From positions 248,001 to 312,000 of the forward strand of contig NZ_JAGMUJ010000150.1 in the NCBI RefSeq assembly GCF_019049255.1: 64,000 nucleotides of DNA, written 5' to 3'. The translations under genes and the position numbers were made by a program. Within the stretch, counting starts at the first letter, position 1. Each line of letters opens with the position of its first letter. Shown in pieces: positions 1 through 8,324 of the stretch. Under the pieces are notes generated by a model that had not been told where the DNA came from, searched no databases, and was given only the letters and a program-made list of their open reading frames with translations. This DNA comes from Streptomyces sp. AC558_RSS880 (GTDB lineage Bacteria > Actinomycetota > Actinomycetes > Streptomycetales > Streptomycetaceae).

Positions 1-1021
1 TGAAGTCGACCAGTTCGGGGCGGCGCATGGTCCAGTCGTCGTACAACAGGCCCTCTTCGCCACGCAGTTCCACTTCCAGGCCGCTGATCTCCTGGTTGAG
101 GCGGGCGAAGGCGAGCTTCATGCCGGCGCCCTCGGGGCCCGGTTGCCCGGCGACGAGCTGCTGGCGCAGGCGTTCGCCGGTGAGCCGGGCGACCTCCGCG
201 TCGACCCAGAGCTTCAGCAGCCGCTGGTGCAGGTCGTGGGTGCGCAGTTCGGGCCGGTCGCGCCAGGTCTTCGAGACCGGCCCGATCATGCCGCCCTCAC
301 GGGGCAGCCGCATACCACCGATGGCGACGCGTTCGTTGTTCAGGGTGGTCTGCGCGACCCGCCAGCCGTCCCCGACCTCGCCGAGGCGGTGGGCGTCGGG
401 GATGCGGACGTCGGTGAGGAAGACCTCGTTGAACTCGGCCTCGCCGGTGATCTGGCGCAGCGGCCGCACCTCGACACCGGGGTCGGTCATGTCGCACACG
501 AAGTACGTGATGCCCCGGTGCTTGGGCACGTCCGGGTCGGTGCGGGCGATGAGGATGGCCCAGCGGGCGAGGTGGGCGCTGGACGTCCACACCTTCTGCC
601 CGTTGACCACCCAGTCCTCGCCCTCACGGACGGCGCGCGTACCGAGCGCTGCCAGGTCGGATCCGGCGCCCGGCTCGCTGAACAGCTGGCACCACACCTC
701 CTCGCCGGTCCACAGGGGCCTCAGGAAGCGCCGCTTCTGCTCCTCGGTGCCGTACTGCAGGATCGTCGGCGCGGCCATGCCCAGGCCGATGCCGATGCGG
801 CGCGGGTCGTTGTCGGGCGCCCCGGCGGCCTCCAGTTCGGCGTCCACGACGGCCTGGAGCGAGCGCGGGAGACCGAGTCCGCCGAGCCCTTCGGGGAAGT
901 GCACCCAGGCGAGTCCGGCGTCGAAGCGGGCGCGCAGGAAGTCCAGGCGTTCAGTGGCGGCGGGTGGATGCGCGGCCAGCAGCTCCTCGGTGCGGCGGCG
1001 CAGTTCGGCGGCGTCGGTCAT
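1..1021 (-). CDS. Acyl-CoA dehydrogenase, 3' end cut by window edge
   Basis: FAD-dependent acyl-CoA dehydrogenase, which would introduce the alpha-beta double bond into an acyl-CoA thioester in fatty-acid or branched-acid catabolism. Reading from the ATG at 1021, the N-terminal helical domain is followed by family-typical stretches such as SEPGAGSDLA, NGQKVWTSSAH and RVAQTTLNNERV. The first 340 codons are present and some 50-60 C-terminal residues probably lie outside the window. Its start codon overlaps the stop of the quinone oxidoreductase gene by 4 bp (ATGA, 1018-1021), so the two are probably translationally coupled, with the oxidoreductase first. The substrate cannot be read from the sequence. 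Confidence 0.9.
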   Translation of the reverse strand, partial: MTDAAELRRRTEELLAAHPPAATERLDFLRARFDAGLAWVHFPEGLGGLGLPRSLQAVVDAELEAAGAPDNDPRRIGIGLGMAAPTILQYGTEEQKRRFLRPLWTGEEVWCQLFSEPGAGSDLAALGTRAVREGEDWVVNGQKVWTSSAHLARWAILIARTDPDVPKHRGITYFVCDMTDPGVEVRPLRQITGEAEFNEVFLTDVRIPDAHRLGEVGDGWRVAQTTLNNERVAIGGMRLPREGGMIGPVSKTWRDRPELRTHDLHQRLLKLWVDAEVARLTGERLRQQLVAGQPGPEGAGMKLAFARLNQEISGLEVELRGEEGLLYDDWTMRRPELVDF

Positions 1022-1995
1022 GCGGCGGCTCCGTTCTCCGGCGAGGGCAGCACGGCGACGCGCCCGGTGGTGACGCCGTCGGCGACCCGCTGCACGGCGT
1101 CGGCGGCCCCGGCGAGCGGCACGCGCTCGCTCACCAGCGGCTTGATCGCGCCCCGCGCGGCGAGTTCGGTGAGCTGTTCGTGGCAGTGCTGGACCAGCTT
1201 GGGGTTCTTGGTGTTGTACAGGCCCCAGTGCAGGCCGAGGATCGCGTAGTTCTTGACGAGGGCGTGGTTCAGGGCGGGGCTCGGGATGGATCCGCTCGCG
1301 AAGCCGACGACGACGATCCGGCCCTCGAAGGCGACGGCCTTGGCGGACTGGGCGTAGGCCGGGCCGCCGACGGGGTCGTAGACCACGTCGGCGCCCCGGC
1401 CGCCGGTGGCCTCCTTGACCGCGGCGACGACGTCCTGCTCGCGCCGGTCGATCACCACGTCGCAGCCCAGCTCGCGGGCGACGGACGCCTTCGCGGCGCC
1501 GCCGACCACGCCGATGACGGTGGCGCCCGCCGCCTTGCCGAGCTGTACGGCCGCGCTGCCGACCCCTCCCGCGGCGGCGTGGACGAGCAGGGTCTCGCCG
1601 GCCTCCAGGCGGGCCCTGCGGTGCAGGCCGAACCAGCCGGTCTGGTAGCCGATGTGCAGGGCGGCGGCCTCGGCGTCGTCCAGCGCGTCCGGCGCGGGCA
1701 GCAGCGCGGCGGCGTCCGCGACGGCGTACTCGGCGAAGCCGCCGTGGGGCAGCGCGGGGTTGGCGATCACCCGGCGCCCGTCCTCGGTCTCGCCGCAGAT
1801 CTCCACCCCCGGGGTGAACGGCAGCGGCGGCCTGACCTGGTACTGGCCCCGGCACATCAGCGCGTCCGGGAAGTTGATGTTGGCGGCACGCACCTTCAGC
1901 AGGACCTGCCCGTCACCGGGCGCCGGACGCGCCACTTCCGCGAGGCGCATCACCTCGCCCGGCTCGCCGAGCTCGTGCACTTGCCATGCCTGCAT
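1018..1995 (-). CDS. Zinc-free NADPH:quinone oxidoreductase (MDR superfamily)
   Basis: A 325-residue medium-chain dehydrogenase/reductase of the quinone oxidoreductase type, expected to reduce quinones or enoyl compounds with NADPH. The ATG at 1995 starts MQAWQVHELGEP, the usual N-terminus of this family. The nucleotide-binding signature HAAAGGVGSAAVQLGKAAGA lies near the middle. Typical catalytic and structural zinc cysteine clusters are absent, which fits the zinc-independent branch. It is the first gene of a coupled pair with the acyl-CoA dehydrogenase. A palindrome and a -10-like hexamer sit about 55-70 bp upstream, suggesting TetR-type control. Longer in-frame upstream extensions exist but lack coding character. 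Confidence 0.9.
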   Translation of the reverse strand: MQAWQVHELGEPGEVMRLAEVARPAPGDGQVLLKVRAANINFPDALMCRGQYQVRPPLPFTPGVEICGETEDGRRVIANPALPHGGFAEYAVADAAALLPAPDALDDAEAAALHIGYQTGWFGLHRRARLEAGETLLVHAAAGGVGSAAVQLGKAAGATVIGVVGGAAKASVARELGCDVVIDRREQDVVAAVKEATGGRGADVVYDPVGGPAYAQSAKAVAFEGRIVVVGFASGSIPSPALNHALVKNYAILGLHWGLYNTKNPKLVQHCHEQLTELAARGAIKPLVSERVPLAGAADAVQRVADGVTTGRVAVLPSPENGAAA

Positions 1996-2047
1996 GCGGG
2001 GCCTCCACGGGAGCGTGAACGTCGTGTTCGCCTGACCGGGTCCATCG

Positions 2048-2065
2048 CATACTAAGCGGTCGCTT
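2048..2065 (-). promoter_or_regulatory. Candidate operator/promoter of the oxidoreductase-ACAD operon
   Basis: Palindrome AAGCG-GT-CGCTT at 2054-2065, overlapping TAGTAT (minus strand, 2048-2053), which could be the -10 element. Small palindromes of this type are common operators of TetR repressors controlling acyl-CoA genes. No TetR gene is adjacent in this window, so the regulator would lie to the left or elsewhere. I saw no convincing -35. Confidence 0.4.
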
Positions 2066-2074
2066 GCCCCCTGG

Positions 2075-2116
2075 GAAGAGACACCGGGAAGGGACACCCG
2101 AAGGGACACCGAAAGG
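2075..2116. repeat. Short imperfect tandem repeat GAAGGGACACCCG
   Basis: Three imperfect copies of a unit of about 11-13 nt (GAAGAGACACCGG, GAAGGGACACCCG, AAGGGACACCG) followed by a partial fourth. They lie between the oxidoreductase promoter region and the end of the XRE-cupin gene. Function unknown; replication slippage is a sufficient explanation. Confidence 0.6.
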
Positions 2117-2131
2117 GAACGGCCCCGTCCG

Positions 2132-2707
2132 TCACGCCCGCTTGGGCCGCGCCCGTACGTGCATCCGCTCCCCCTGCGGCCCGAACAGGCTGAGGAACTC
2201 CACGGGCCCCTCCCCCGTCGACCCGAACCAGTGCGGCACACGTGTGTCGAACTCGGCCGCCTCCCCCGCCGCCAGCACCACGTCGTGCTCACCGAGCACC
2301 AGCCGCAGCTTCCCGGAGAGCACGTACAGCCACTCGTAGCCCTCGTGGGTGCGCGGTTCGGGTTCGAGCCTCCGCTTCGGTTCCAGCACCTTGTACGCCT
2401 GGAGGCCGCCGGGCTGGCGGGTGAGCGGCCAGTGGGTGCGGCCGTAGCGCACGATCGGCTCGGACGCGCGGATGCGCGGATCGCCGACCGGCGGCGCGCC
2501 GACCAGTTCGTCCAGCGGCACCTGGTGGGCCTGCGCGATCGGCAGCAGCAGCTCCAGACTGGGTTTGCGCAGCCCGGACTCCAGCCGGGAGAGGGTGCTC
2601 ACGGAGATGCCTGTCGCCTCGGACAGCGCCGCGAGGGTCACCTCCCGCTCCTTCCTGATCCGCCGCAGCCGGGGGCCAACTTCCGCGAGAACGTCGTCCG
2701 TAGTCAT
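2132..2707 (-). CDS. XRE-cupin transcriptional regulator
   Basis: A 191-residue regulator with an N-terminal XRE helix-turn-helix (about residues 8-65, containing LSEATGISVSTLSRLESG) and a C-terminal cupin domain (about 110-185, with HEGYEWLYVLSGKLRLVLG and PHWFGSTGEG). The cupin probably binds a small ligand; which one is not visible. The gene is divergent from the flavoprotein gene at 2785 with 78 bp between the ATGs. This pairing suggests it regulates the flavoprotein and itself, probably through the imperfect palindrome at 2725-2740. Confidence 0.92.
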   Translation of the reverse strand: MTTDDVLAEVGPRLRRIRKEREVTLAALSEATGISVSTLSRLESGLRKPSLELLLPIAQAHQVPLDELVGAPPVGDPRIRASEPIVRYGRTHWPLTRQPGGLQAYKVLEPKRRLEPEPRTHEGYEWLYVLSGKLRLVLGEHDVVLAAGEAAEFDTRVPHWFGSTGEGPVEFLSLFGPQGERMHVRARPKRA

Positions 2708-2724
2708 ACGAATATTGCAGGTTC

Positions 2725-2740
2725 GGCAAAGTTGTTTGTC
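2725..2740. promoter_or_regulatory. Imperfect palindrome between XRE-cupin and flavoprotein genes
   Basis: GGCAAA-GTTG-TTTGTC, 5 of 6 bases symmetric, in the unusually A/T-rich 78-bp divergent region. A plausible operator for the XRE-cupin protein. Based on position and symmetry only. Confidence 0.35.
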
Positions 2741-2784
2741 AATGCGGCAGTGGCCGGGTGACTGTCGTGGTGGAGGTGGTCACG

Positions 2785-3729
2785 ATGAACGAGACATTCG
2801 GAAGCGGGACGTACGACGTGGTCGTCGTAGGCGGCGGGGCGGCGGGGCTGTCCGCCGCGCTGGTGCTCGGCCGGGCCCGGCACCGCACGCTGGTCGTCGA
2901 CGCGGGCGAGCCGCGCAACGCGCCCTCGTCGCACATGCAGGGCTATCTGTCCCGGGACGGGATGGCACCGGCCGAGTTCCTGGCGCTGGGCCGGGAGGAG
3001 ATCGCGCGCTACGGCGTGGAGCTCGTCCGGGACCGGGTCACGGACGTCACCAGGGACGGGGACTTCACCGTCGCACTCGACGCCGGACCGGCCGTACGGG
3101 CCCGGCGGCTGGTCGTCGCCACCGGGCTGAAGGACGAGATGCCGGCGGTCCCCGGGGTCGCCGAGCGGTTCGGGCGGGACGTGCTGCACTGCCCGTTCTG
3201 CCACGGCTGGGAGGTGCGCGACGAGCCGTTCGGGGTGCTCGCGTCGAGCGCGCTGAGCGTGCACCAGGCGCTGATGGTGTCCCAGTGGTCGAAGGACGTC
3301 ACCTTCTTCCTGCACGAGGTCGCCGAGGAGGAACTGTCCGACCAGGACCTGCGCCGGCTGGCCGCCGCCGGGGTCGACGTGGTGCCCGGTGAGGTCGCGG
3401 AGCTGGTGGTCGAGGACGACCGGCTCACCGGGGTGCGGCTGGCCGACGGCACCACGCACGCCCGTTCCGTGCTGTTCGTCGGGCCGCGTCCGGTGCCGCA
3501 GACGAGCCTGCTGGAGCGGCTGGGCGCCGAGATGAACGAGACCCCGTTCGGCGCGTACCCGGTGGTCGATCCGACCGGTCTGACCACGGTGCCCGGGGTC
3601 TGGGCGGCGGGCAACGCGATCGGCTTCGCCGAGCAGGTGGTGCACGCGGCGAGCGGCGGCTACCGCGCGGCGGCCGCGATCGTCGGGGACCTGCTGATGA
3701 CCGGCCTGGACGCCGCGGTGAACGGGTAG
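2785..3729 (+). CDS. FAD/NAD(P)-dependent oxidoreductase, thioredoxin-reductase-like
   Basis: A 314-residue flavoprotein disulfide-reductase homologue. The N-terminal FAD-binding loop VVVGGGAAGLSAALVLGRA is at about residues 14-32, and a CPFC motif in HCPFCHGWEVRD lies where thioredoxin reductases carry their redox CxxC. The C-terminal region has the FAD-contacting GVWAAGNAIG segment. I start at the ATG at 2785 because GGAGGTGG precedes it at correct spacing; a GTG at 2758 is in frame but has no ribosome site. It may reduce a dedicated thioredoxin or a small molecule, as no thioredoxin gene is adjacent. Divergent from the XRE-cupin regulator. Confidence 0.88.
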   Translation: MNETFGSGTYDVVVVGGGAAGLSAALVLGRARHRTLVVDAGEPRNAPSSHMQGYLSRDGMAPAEFLALGREEIARYGVELVRDRVTDVTRDGDFTVALDAGPAVRARRLVVATGLKDEMPAVPGVAERFGRDVLHCPFCHGWEVRDEPFGVLASSALSVHQALMVSQWSKDVTFFLHEVAEEELSDQDLRRLAAAGVDVVPGEVAELVVEDDRLTGVRLADGTTHARSVLFVGPRPVPQTSLLERLGAEMNETPFGAYPVVDPTGLTTVPGVWAAGNAIGFAEQVVHAASGGYRAAAAIVGDLLMTGLDAAVNG

Positions 3730-3780
3730 GCGCCGGACGGCGGGGGTGTGGAACACCCGCCCCCGGAGCACTATGGCTGC

Positions 3781-5319
3781 ATGCTGCTGTCCCGGCTGGC
3801 CCGTGTGTCCCAGGAGGTCGCCGCCGCCTCGGCGCGGTCCCGGAAGATCGCTCTGCTCGCCGGGCTGTTCCGGGAGGCGGAGGCGGACGACGTGCCGGTC
3901 GTCATCCCGTATCTGGCCGGCCGGCTGCCGCAGGGCCGCATCGGGGTCGGCTGGAAGGTGCTGAGCCGTCCGGTCGCCCCCGCCGCCGAGCCGTCCCTGA
4001 CGGTGCGCGAGGTCGACGCGCTGCTCACCGCGCTCGGCGAGGTGTCCGGCCCGGGCTCCCAGGCGGAGCGGGCCCGGCTGGTCGGCGAGTTGCTGGGCGC
4101 GTCCACCGAGGAGGAGCAGCGGTTCCTGTCCGGGCTGCTCACCGGCGAGGTCCGGCAGGGCGCCCTGGACGCGGTCGCGGTGGAGGGGCTGGCGCAGGCG
4201 ACGGGGGCGCCGGCGGCCGATGTGCGGCGGGCGGTGATGCTGGCCGGCTCGCTCCAGGCGGTGGCCGGGGCGCTGCTGGCGGACGGTCCCGGGGCACTGG
4301 AGCGGTTCCGGCTCACCGTCGGCCGTCCGGTGCTGCCGATGCTGGCGCACAGCGCCTCCTCGGTCGCCGAGGCGGTGGAGAAGCTGGGGGCCTGCGCGGT
4401 GGAGGAGAAGCTCGACGGCATCCGCGTCCAGGTCCACCGCGACGGGGACACCGTGCGCGTGCACACCCGCACCCTCGACGACATCACCGACCGGTTGCCG
4501 GAAGTGACGGCGGTGGCCCGGGAGTTGCGGGGCGAGCGGTTCATCCTGGACGGGGAGGTCATCTCCTTCGGCGGGGACGGCCGTCCCCGTTCCTTCCAGG
4601 AGACCGCCGGACGGGTCGGCTCCCGGGTGGACGTGGCCACGGCCGCCCGGGAGGTCCCCGTCTCCCCCGTCTTCTTCGACGCCCTCTCCGTCGACGGCCG
4701 CGACCTGCTGGACCTGCCGTTCACCGAGCGCCACGCGGAACTGGCCCGGCTGGTCCCGGAGCCCATGCGGGTGCGCCGCACCCTGGTGTCGGGCTCCGGG
4801 GACCTGGGCGCGGCCGAGGAGTTCCTCGCCGAGACGCTGGAACGCGGCCACGAAGGAGTCGTGGCCAAGGGGCTGGACGCCCCCTACAGCGCCGGCCGGC
4901 GCGGCGCGTCCTGGCTGAAGGTCAAGCCCGTCCACACGCTCGACCTGGTGGTGCTGGCCGCCGAGTGGGGCCACGGCCGCCGCAGCGGGAAGCTCTCCAA
5001 CCTGCACCTGGGCGCCCGCACCGCCGACGGCGGCTTCGCCATGCTCGGCAAGACCTTCAAGGGCCTGACCGACGCGATGCTGGCCTGGCAGACCGAACGG
5101 CTGCGGGAGCTGGCGGTCGACGAGAGCGGCTACGTCGTGACGGTGCGCCCCGAACTCGTCGTGGAGATCGCCTACGACGGCCTCCAGCGCTCCCCCCGCT
5201 ACCCGGCCGGCGTCGCCCTCCGGTTCGCCCGCGTGATCCGCTACCGCGAGGACAAGCGCCCCGAGGAGGCGGACACGGTGGAGACCCTGCTCGCCGCGCA
5301 CCCCGAGGTACGGCCGTGA
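3781..5319 (+). CDS. lig: ATP-dependent DNA ligase
   Basis: A 512-residue ATP-dependent DNA ligase, which seals nicks by way of a ligase-adenylate. The adenylated lysine is in the KLDG motif (Lys210) within EEKLDGIRVQ. Further nucleotidyltransferase motifs are visible: FILDGEVI, RGHEGVVAKGLD and SWLKVKP, followed by an OB-fold region. The N-terminal 190 residues form the usual DNA-binding domain. No LigD polymerase or phosphoesterase domain is fused, so this is a stand-alone LigB/LigC-like accessory ligase beside the essential NAD-dependent LigA. The ATG at 3781 gives the family N-terminus MLLSRLARVSQEV. Its stop overlaps the Nudix start (GTGA). Confidence 0.93.
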   Translation: MLLSRLARVSQEVAAASARSRKIALLAGLFREAEADDVPVVIPYLAGRLPQGRIGVGWKVLSRPVAPAAEPSLTVREVDALLTALGEVSGPGSQAERARLVGELLGASTEEEQRFLSGLLTGEVRQGALDAVAVEGLAQATGAPAADVRRAVMLAGSLQAVAGALLADGPGALERFRLTVGRPVLPMLAHSASSVAEAVEKLGACAVEEKLDGIRVQVHRDGDTVRVHTRTLDDITDRLPEVTAVARELRGERFILDGEVISFGGDGRPRSFQETAGRVGSRVDVATAAREVPVSPVFFDALSVDGRDLLDLPFTERHAELARLVPEPMRVRRTLVSGSGDLGAAEEFLAETLERGHEGVVAKGLDAPYSAGRRGASWLKVKPVHTLDLVVLAAEWGHGRRSGKLSNLHLGARTADGGFAMLGKTFKGLTDAMLAWQTERLRELAVDESGYVVTVRPELVVEIAYDGLQRSPRYPAGVALRFARVIRYREDKRPEEADTVETLLAAHPEVRP

Positions 5320-5780
5320 AGGGCGCCCGAAGCGCCGGACTGCTGTTGTTCCGACATACCGGTCAGGGCCTCGAGGTGTTGCTCGGTCATATGGGTGGCC
5401 CGTTCTTCGCCCGGCGGGAGAGCGGGGCGTGGACCGTGCCGAAGGGCGAGTACGACCCCGGTGAGCCCGCCTGGGAGGCGGCGCGCCGCGAGTTCCGGGA
5501 GGAGCTGGGGCTGCCGCCGCCGGACGGGGAGGCGCTGCCGCTCGGGGAGGTCCGGCAGTCCGGCGGGAAGACCGTCACCGCCTGGGCGGTGGAGGCGGAC
5601 CTCGATCCGGCGGCGGTCGTCCCCGGCACCTTCGCGATGGAGTGGCCGCCGAGGTCGGGGCGGGTCCAGGAGTTCCCGGAGCTGGACCGGGTGGCGTGGT
5701 TCCCCCTGGAGCGGGCCCGCGAGGTGATCGTCGGCGCGCAGGCCGCGTTTCTCGACCGCCTGGCGGAGCACTCGCCCTGA
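5316..5780 (+). CDS. Nudix hydrolase
   Basis: A 154-residue Nudix protein expected to hydrolyse a nucleoside diphosphate linked to another moiety, with Mg2+. The Nudix box GX5EX7REUXEEXGU is complete, from GEYDPGEPAWEAARRE through FREELG at about residues 45-67. The GTG start at 5316 overlaps the ligase stop by 4 bp (GTGA), so the two are translationally coupled. This suggests nucleotide-pool sanitation alongside DNA repair. The actual substrate is not evident. Confidence 0.92.
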   Translation: MKGARSAGLLLFRHTGQGLEVLLGHMGGPFFARRESGAWTVPKGEYDPGEPAWEAARREFREELGLPPPDGEALPLGEVRQSGGKTVTAWAVEADLDPAAVVPGTFAMEWPPRSGRVQEFPELDRVAWFPLERAREVIVGAQAAFLDRLAEHSP

Positions 5781-5856
5781 GAAGACCTCCCGCGTTGCGC
5801 CGCCCACCACCGCGCGGGAAGGTCGGAAAGCACAGCCCGCCCCAGGGAGGTCAGCG

Positions 5857-7242
5857 ATGCACATCGCCACGGTGAACCCGGCGAACGGCGAGACGGTCAA
5901 GACGTACCACCCCATGGACGAGGAGGAGATCGGGCACCGGATCCAGCTCGCGGAGGCCACGTTCCGTACGTACCGGACGACGACCTTCGCCGAGCGTGCC
6001 CGCCTGATGCACCGGGCCGCCGAGATCCTCGACGAGGACCGGGAGACCATCGGCCGGGTGATCACCATGGAGATGGGCAAGCCGATCAAGCAGGCCCGCG
6101 CGGAGGCCGCGAAGTGCGCCAAGGCGATGCACTGGTACGCCGATCACGCGGAGCGGTTGCTCTCCGACGTGGAACCCGCCGCCTCCGACGTGAAGGACTC
6201 CGGCGCCTCCCGTGTCCTGGTGCGCTACCGGCCGCTGGGTCCGGTGCTCGCCGTGATGCCGTGGAACTTCCCGCTGTGGCAGGTGGTGCGGTTCGCCGCG
6301 CCCGCGCTGATGGCGGGCAACGTGGGACTGCTCAAGCACGCCTCGAACGTGCCGCAGACCGCGCTGTACCTGGAGGACCTCTTCCACCGCGCGGGCTTCA
6401 CCGAGGGCTGTTTCCAGACCCTGCTCGTCGGCTCCGCCGCGGTCGACGACATCCTGCGGGACGAGCGGGTGAAGGCGGCCACCCTCACCGGGAGCGAGCC
6501 CGCGGGCCGCGCGGTCGCCTCCACCTGCGGGGAGATGATCAAGAAGACGGTGCTGGAGCTGGGCGGCAGCGACCCGTACGTGGTCATGCCCTCCGCCGAC
6601 CTGGACCGGGCCGCCGAGACCGCGGTCACCGCGCGGACGCAGAACACGGGGCAGTCCTGCATCGCCGCCAAGCGGTTCATCGTGCACACGGACGTCTACG
6701 ACGCCTTCGCCGAGCGCTTCGTCGCGGGCATGAGGGCGCTGAAGGTCGGTGACCCGATGGACGAGGAGACCGACGTCGGCCCGCTCTCCAGCGAACGGGG
6801 CCGGGACGACCTGGAGGAGCTGGTCGACGACGCCGTCCGCGCGGGCGCCACCGTGCTGTGCGGCGGCGAGCGCCCCGACGGGCCCGGCTGGTACTACCCG
6901 CCGACCGTCCTGGCCGGCATCGGCCGGGAGATGCGCATCCACCGCGAGGAGGCCTTCGGCCCGGTCGCCACGCTCTACCGCGCGGCGGACGTCGACGAGG
7001 CGGTCCTGATCGCCAACGACACCGACTTCGGGCTGAGCTCCAACGTCTGGACCCGCGACGAGGCCGAGGTCGACCGGTTCGTACGGGACCTGGAGGCGGG
7101 AAGCGTGTACGTGAACGGGATGACGGCGTCCCATCCGGCGTTCCCCTTCGGCGGGGTCAAGCGGTCGGGGTACGGGCGTGAGCTGTCCGGGCACGGAATC
7201 CGCGAGTTCTGCAACATCACGACGGTTTGGCAGGGTGCGTGA
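5857..7242 (+). CDS. NAD(P)-dependent aldehyde dehydrogenase, succinate-semialdehyde type
   Basis: A 461-residue aldehyde dehydrogenase. The catalytic cysteine is Cys268 (NTGQSCIAAKRF) and the general base is Glu234 (LELGGSDPYVV). The cofactor segment MPWNFPLWQVVRFAAPALMA is typical of the GabD/succinate-semialdehyde group, which often uses NADP. A strong ribosome site (GGGAGG) precedes the ATG. Streptomyces carry several paralogues, so the physiological aldehyde is uncertain. It is the third gene on this strand after ligase-Nudix but is separated by 76 bp and may have its own promoter. Confidence 0.9.
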   Translation: MHIATVNPANGETVKTYHPMDEEEIGHRIQLAEATFRTYRTTTFAERARLMHRAAEILDEDRETIGRVITMEMGKPIKQARAEAAKCAKAMHWYADHAERLLSDVEPAASDVKDSGASRVLVRYRPLGPVLAVMPWNFPLWQVVRFAAPALMAGNVGLLKHASNVPQTALYLEDLFHRAGFTEGCFQTLLVGSAAVDDILRDERVKAATLTGSEPAGRAVASTCGEMIKKTVLELGGSDPYVVMPSADLDRAAETAVTARTQNTGQSCIAAKRFIVHTDVYDAFAERFVAGMRALKVGDPMDEETDVGPLSSERGRDDLEELVDDAVRAGATVLCGGERPDGPGWYYPPTVLAGIGREMRIHREEAFGPVATLYRAADVDEAVLIANDTDFGLSSNVWTRDEAEVDRFVRDLEAGSVYVNGMTASHPAFPFGGVKRSGYGRELSGHGIREFCNITTVWQGA

Positions 7243-7254
7243 TGCCCGCGCGGC

Positions 7255-7260
7255 TACGAT
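7255..7260 (+). promoter_or_regulatory. -10 element of a probably leaderless gene
   Basis: TACGAT ends 7 nt before the GTG at 7268, which places transcription initiation at or next to the start codon. There is no ribosome site before that GTG. Leaderless mRNAs are common in Streptomyces. A well-spaced -35 was not found. Confidence 0.4.
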
Positions 7261-7267
7261 CCCGACT

Positions 7268-7504
7268 GTGAACCGCGAAGTGACTCTGCCTCTGATCGTC
7301 GACGACCGCGGGACCTTGCAGGTGGCCGCCGCCGATGTCAGCAAGCTGCTGCGTACGGTGGGCGGGCGGTGGGTCCGGCTCGTCGAGGCGGGGGAGGACG
7401 GGCTCGACGAGGACACGGTGGCCGCGCTGACGATCGAGCTGGCGAAGCTCGCCGATCGGATCGACGTGGCGTGCATCGCCCACAGCAGTGGGGGTGCGCC
7501 GTAG
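7268..7504 (+). CDS. Small conserved protein, DUF6213-like
   Basis: A 78-residue soluble protein beginning MNREVTLPLIVDDRGTLQV. From memory it matches the Streptomyces family DUF6213, of unknown function. It has no signal peptide or membrane segment, and its C-terminal half is predicted helical (ALTIELAKLADRIDV). The GTG start lacks a ribosome site but follows a -10-like TACGAT by 7 nt, suggesting leaderless translation. It converges on the TenA-like gene. Confidence 0.8.
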   Translation: MNREVTLPLIVDDRGTLQVAAADVSKLLRTVGGRWVRLVEAGEDGLDEDTVAALTIELAKLADRIDVACIAHSSGGAP

Positions 7505-7514
7505 CACGCGGGGT

Positions 7515-8222
7515 TCATTGCCGGGAGCGGGCGGTGGGGGGCTTGTCGCGCAGTTCCCCGCGCCCCTGCCCGTGCTGTCCCAACGTCGACCAGAACATCG
7601 CCTCGTATGCCTGGAGCAAGCGGGCATACACATGTGCGCCGTTCTCGTCGAGGCGCCCCTCGTCCAGGGCGGTCCGGACCGCCTCCGTGGCGGCCTCGTC
7701 CAGGGCCGGGGCCGGTTCGGCGAAGAAGTCGAAGAAGGCGCAGGCCTCGTCGCCGAAGCCGTAGTGGGTGCGCAGGGCCTTCGCGATCGTCGCGCAGTAG
7801 CCGCCCCAGGCCGAGAAGTTCGCCGTCAGGGCCAGCACCACGTCCGGCGGTTCGGCGTTCAGGGCCAGCCAGGCGACGTACGCGGGGTAGGCCTGGCAGC
7901 CCGGCAGGGGCTCGTACGCGTCCGCCCGCTCCTCGTCCACGCCGCACGCGGCCGTGAACGTCTTCAGGTGCTCCGCCGCCAGGGCCTCGCCCTCGGCCAG
8001 GGCGGTGAAGTACGCGGCCGACTCCGGGTCGGCCCGCTCCGCCAGATGGAGGAAGGCGCGGCGGTCCGCCGGGATCACCCGGCGCTGCTCCAGGGCGAGC
8101 GCGGCCAGGACGGCCCGGTCGGCCTCGCCCCGGGCGATCAGGGGAACCAGGGGGTTGGACCCCGGATCGGGGGCGAGTTCCCTGGTGGTCGTCTCCAGCA
8201 GTTCCCGGGCCGTGCGTGTCAT
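7515..8222 (-). CDS. TenA/thiaminase-like (heme-oxygenase-fold) protein
   Basis: A 235-residue all-helical protein resembling the TenA/iron-containing redox enzyme group, with segments like YPAYVAWLALNAEP and FSAWGGYCATIAKAL. In Streptomyces such proteins are often labelled transcriptional regulators, but I see no DNA-binding motif. The ATG at 8222 is chosen because GGAGG stands 5 nt upstream; an in-frame GTG at 8246 is weaker. The last 15-20 codons (around GQGRGELRDKPP) are encoded by a common Streptomyces intergenic repeat, so the native C-terminus probably ended earlier. Function unproven. Confidence 0.65.
   Translation of the reverse strand: MTRTARELLETTTRELAPDPGSNPLVPLIARGEADRAVLAALALEQRRVIPADRRAFLHLAERADPESAAYFTALAEGEALAAEHLKTFTAACGVDEERADAYEPLPGCQAYPAYVAWLALNAEPPDVVLALTANFSAWGGYCATIAKALRTHYGFGDEACAFFDFFAEPAPALDEAATEAVRTALDEGRLDENGAHVYARLLQAYEAMFWSTLGQHGQGRGELRDKPPTARSRQ
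7540..7568. repeat. Dispersed GC-rich Streptomyces repeat inside a gene 3' end
   Basis: GTCGCGCAGTTCCCCGCG followed by CCCCT matches a sequence I recall as widespread between genes of Streptomyces. Here it lies within the last codons of the TenA-like gene on the minus strand. It is related in style to the repeats at 10410 and 14428. Confidence 0.5.
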
Positions 8223-8324
8223 CGCGTCCTCCGTCGCGTCGGTCACGCACGAGCCTTCCCCGGGATCGGGGCAGGGGTAACCCGGCGGTGCCGTCCGCGC
8301 CGCCGGGTCGTCCGGGTGGCCGTC

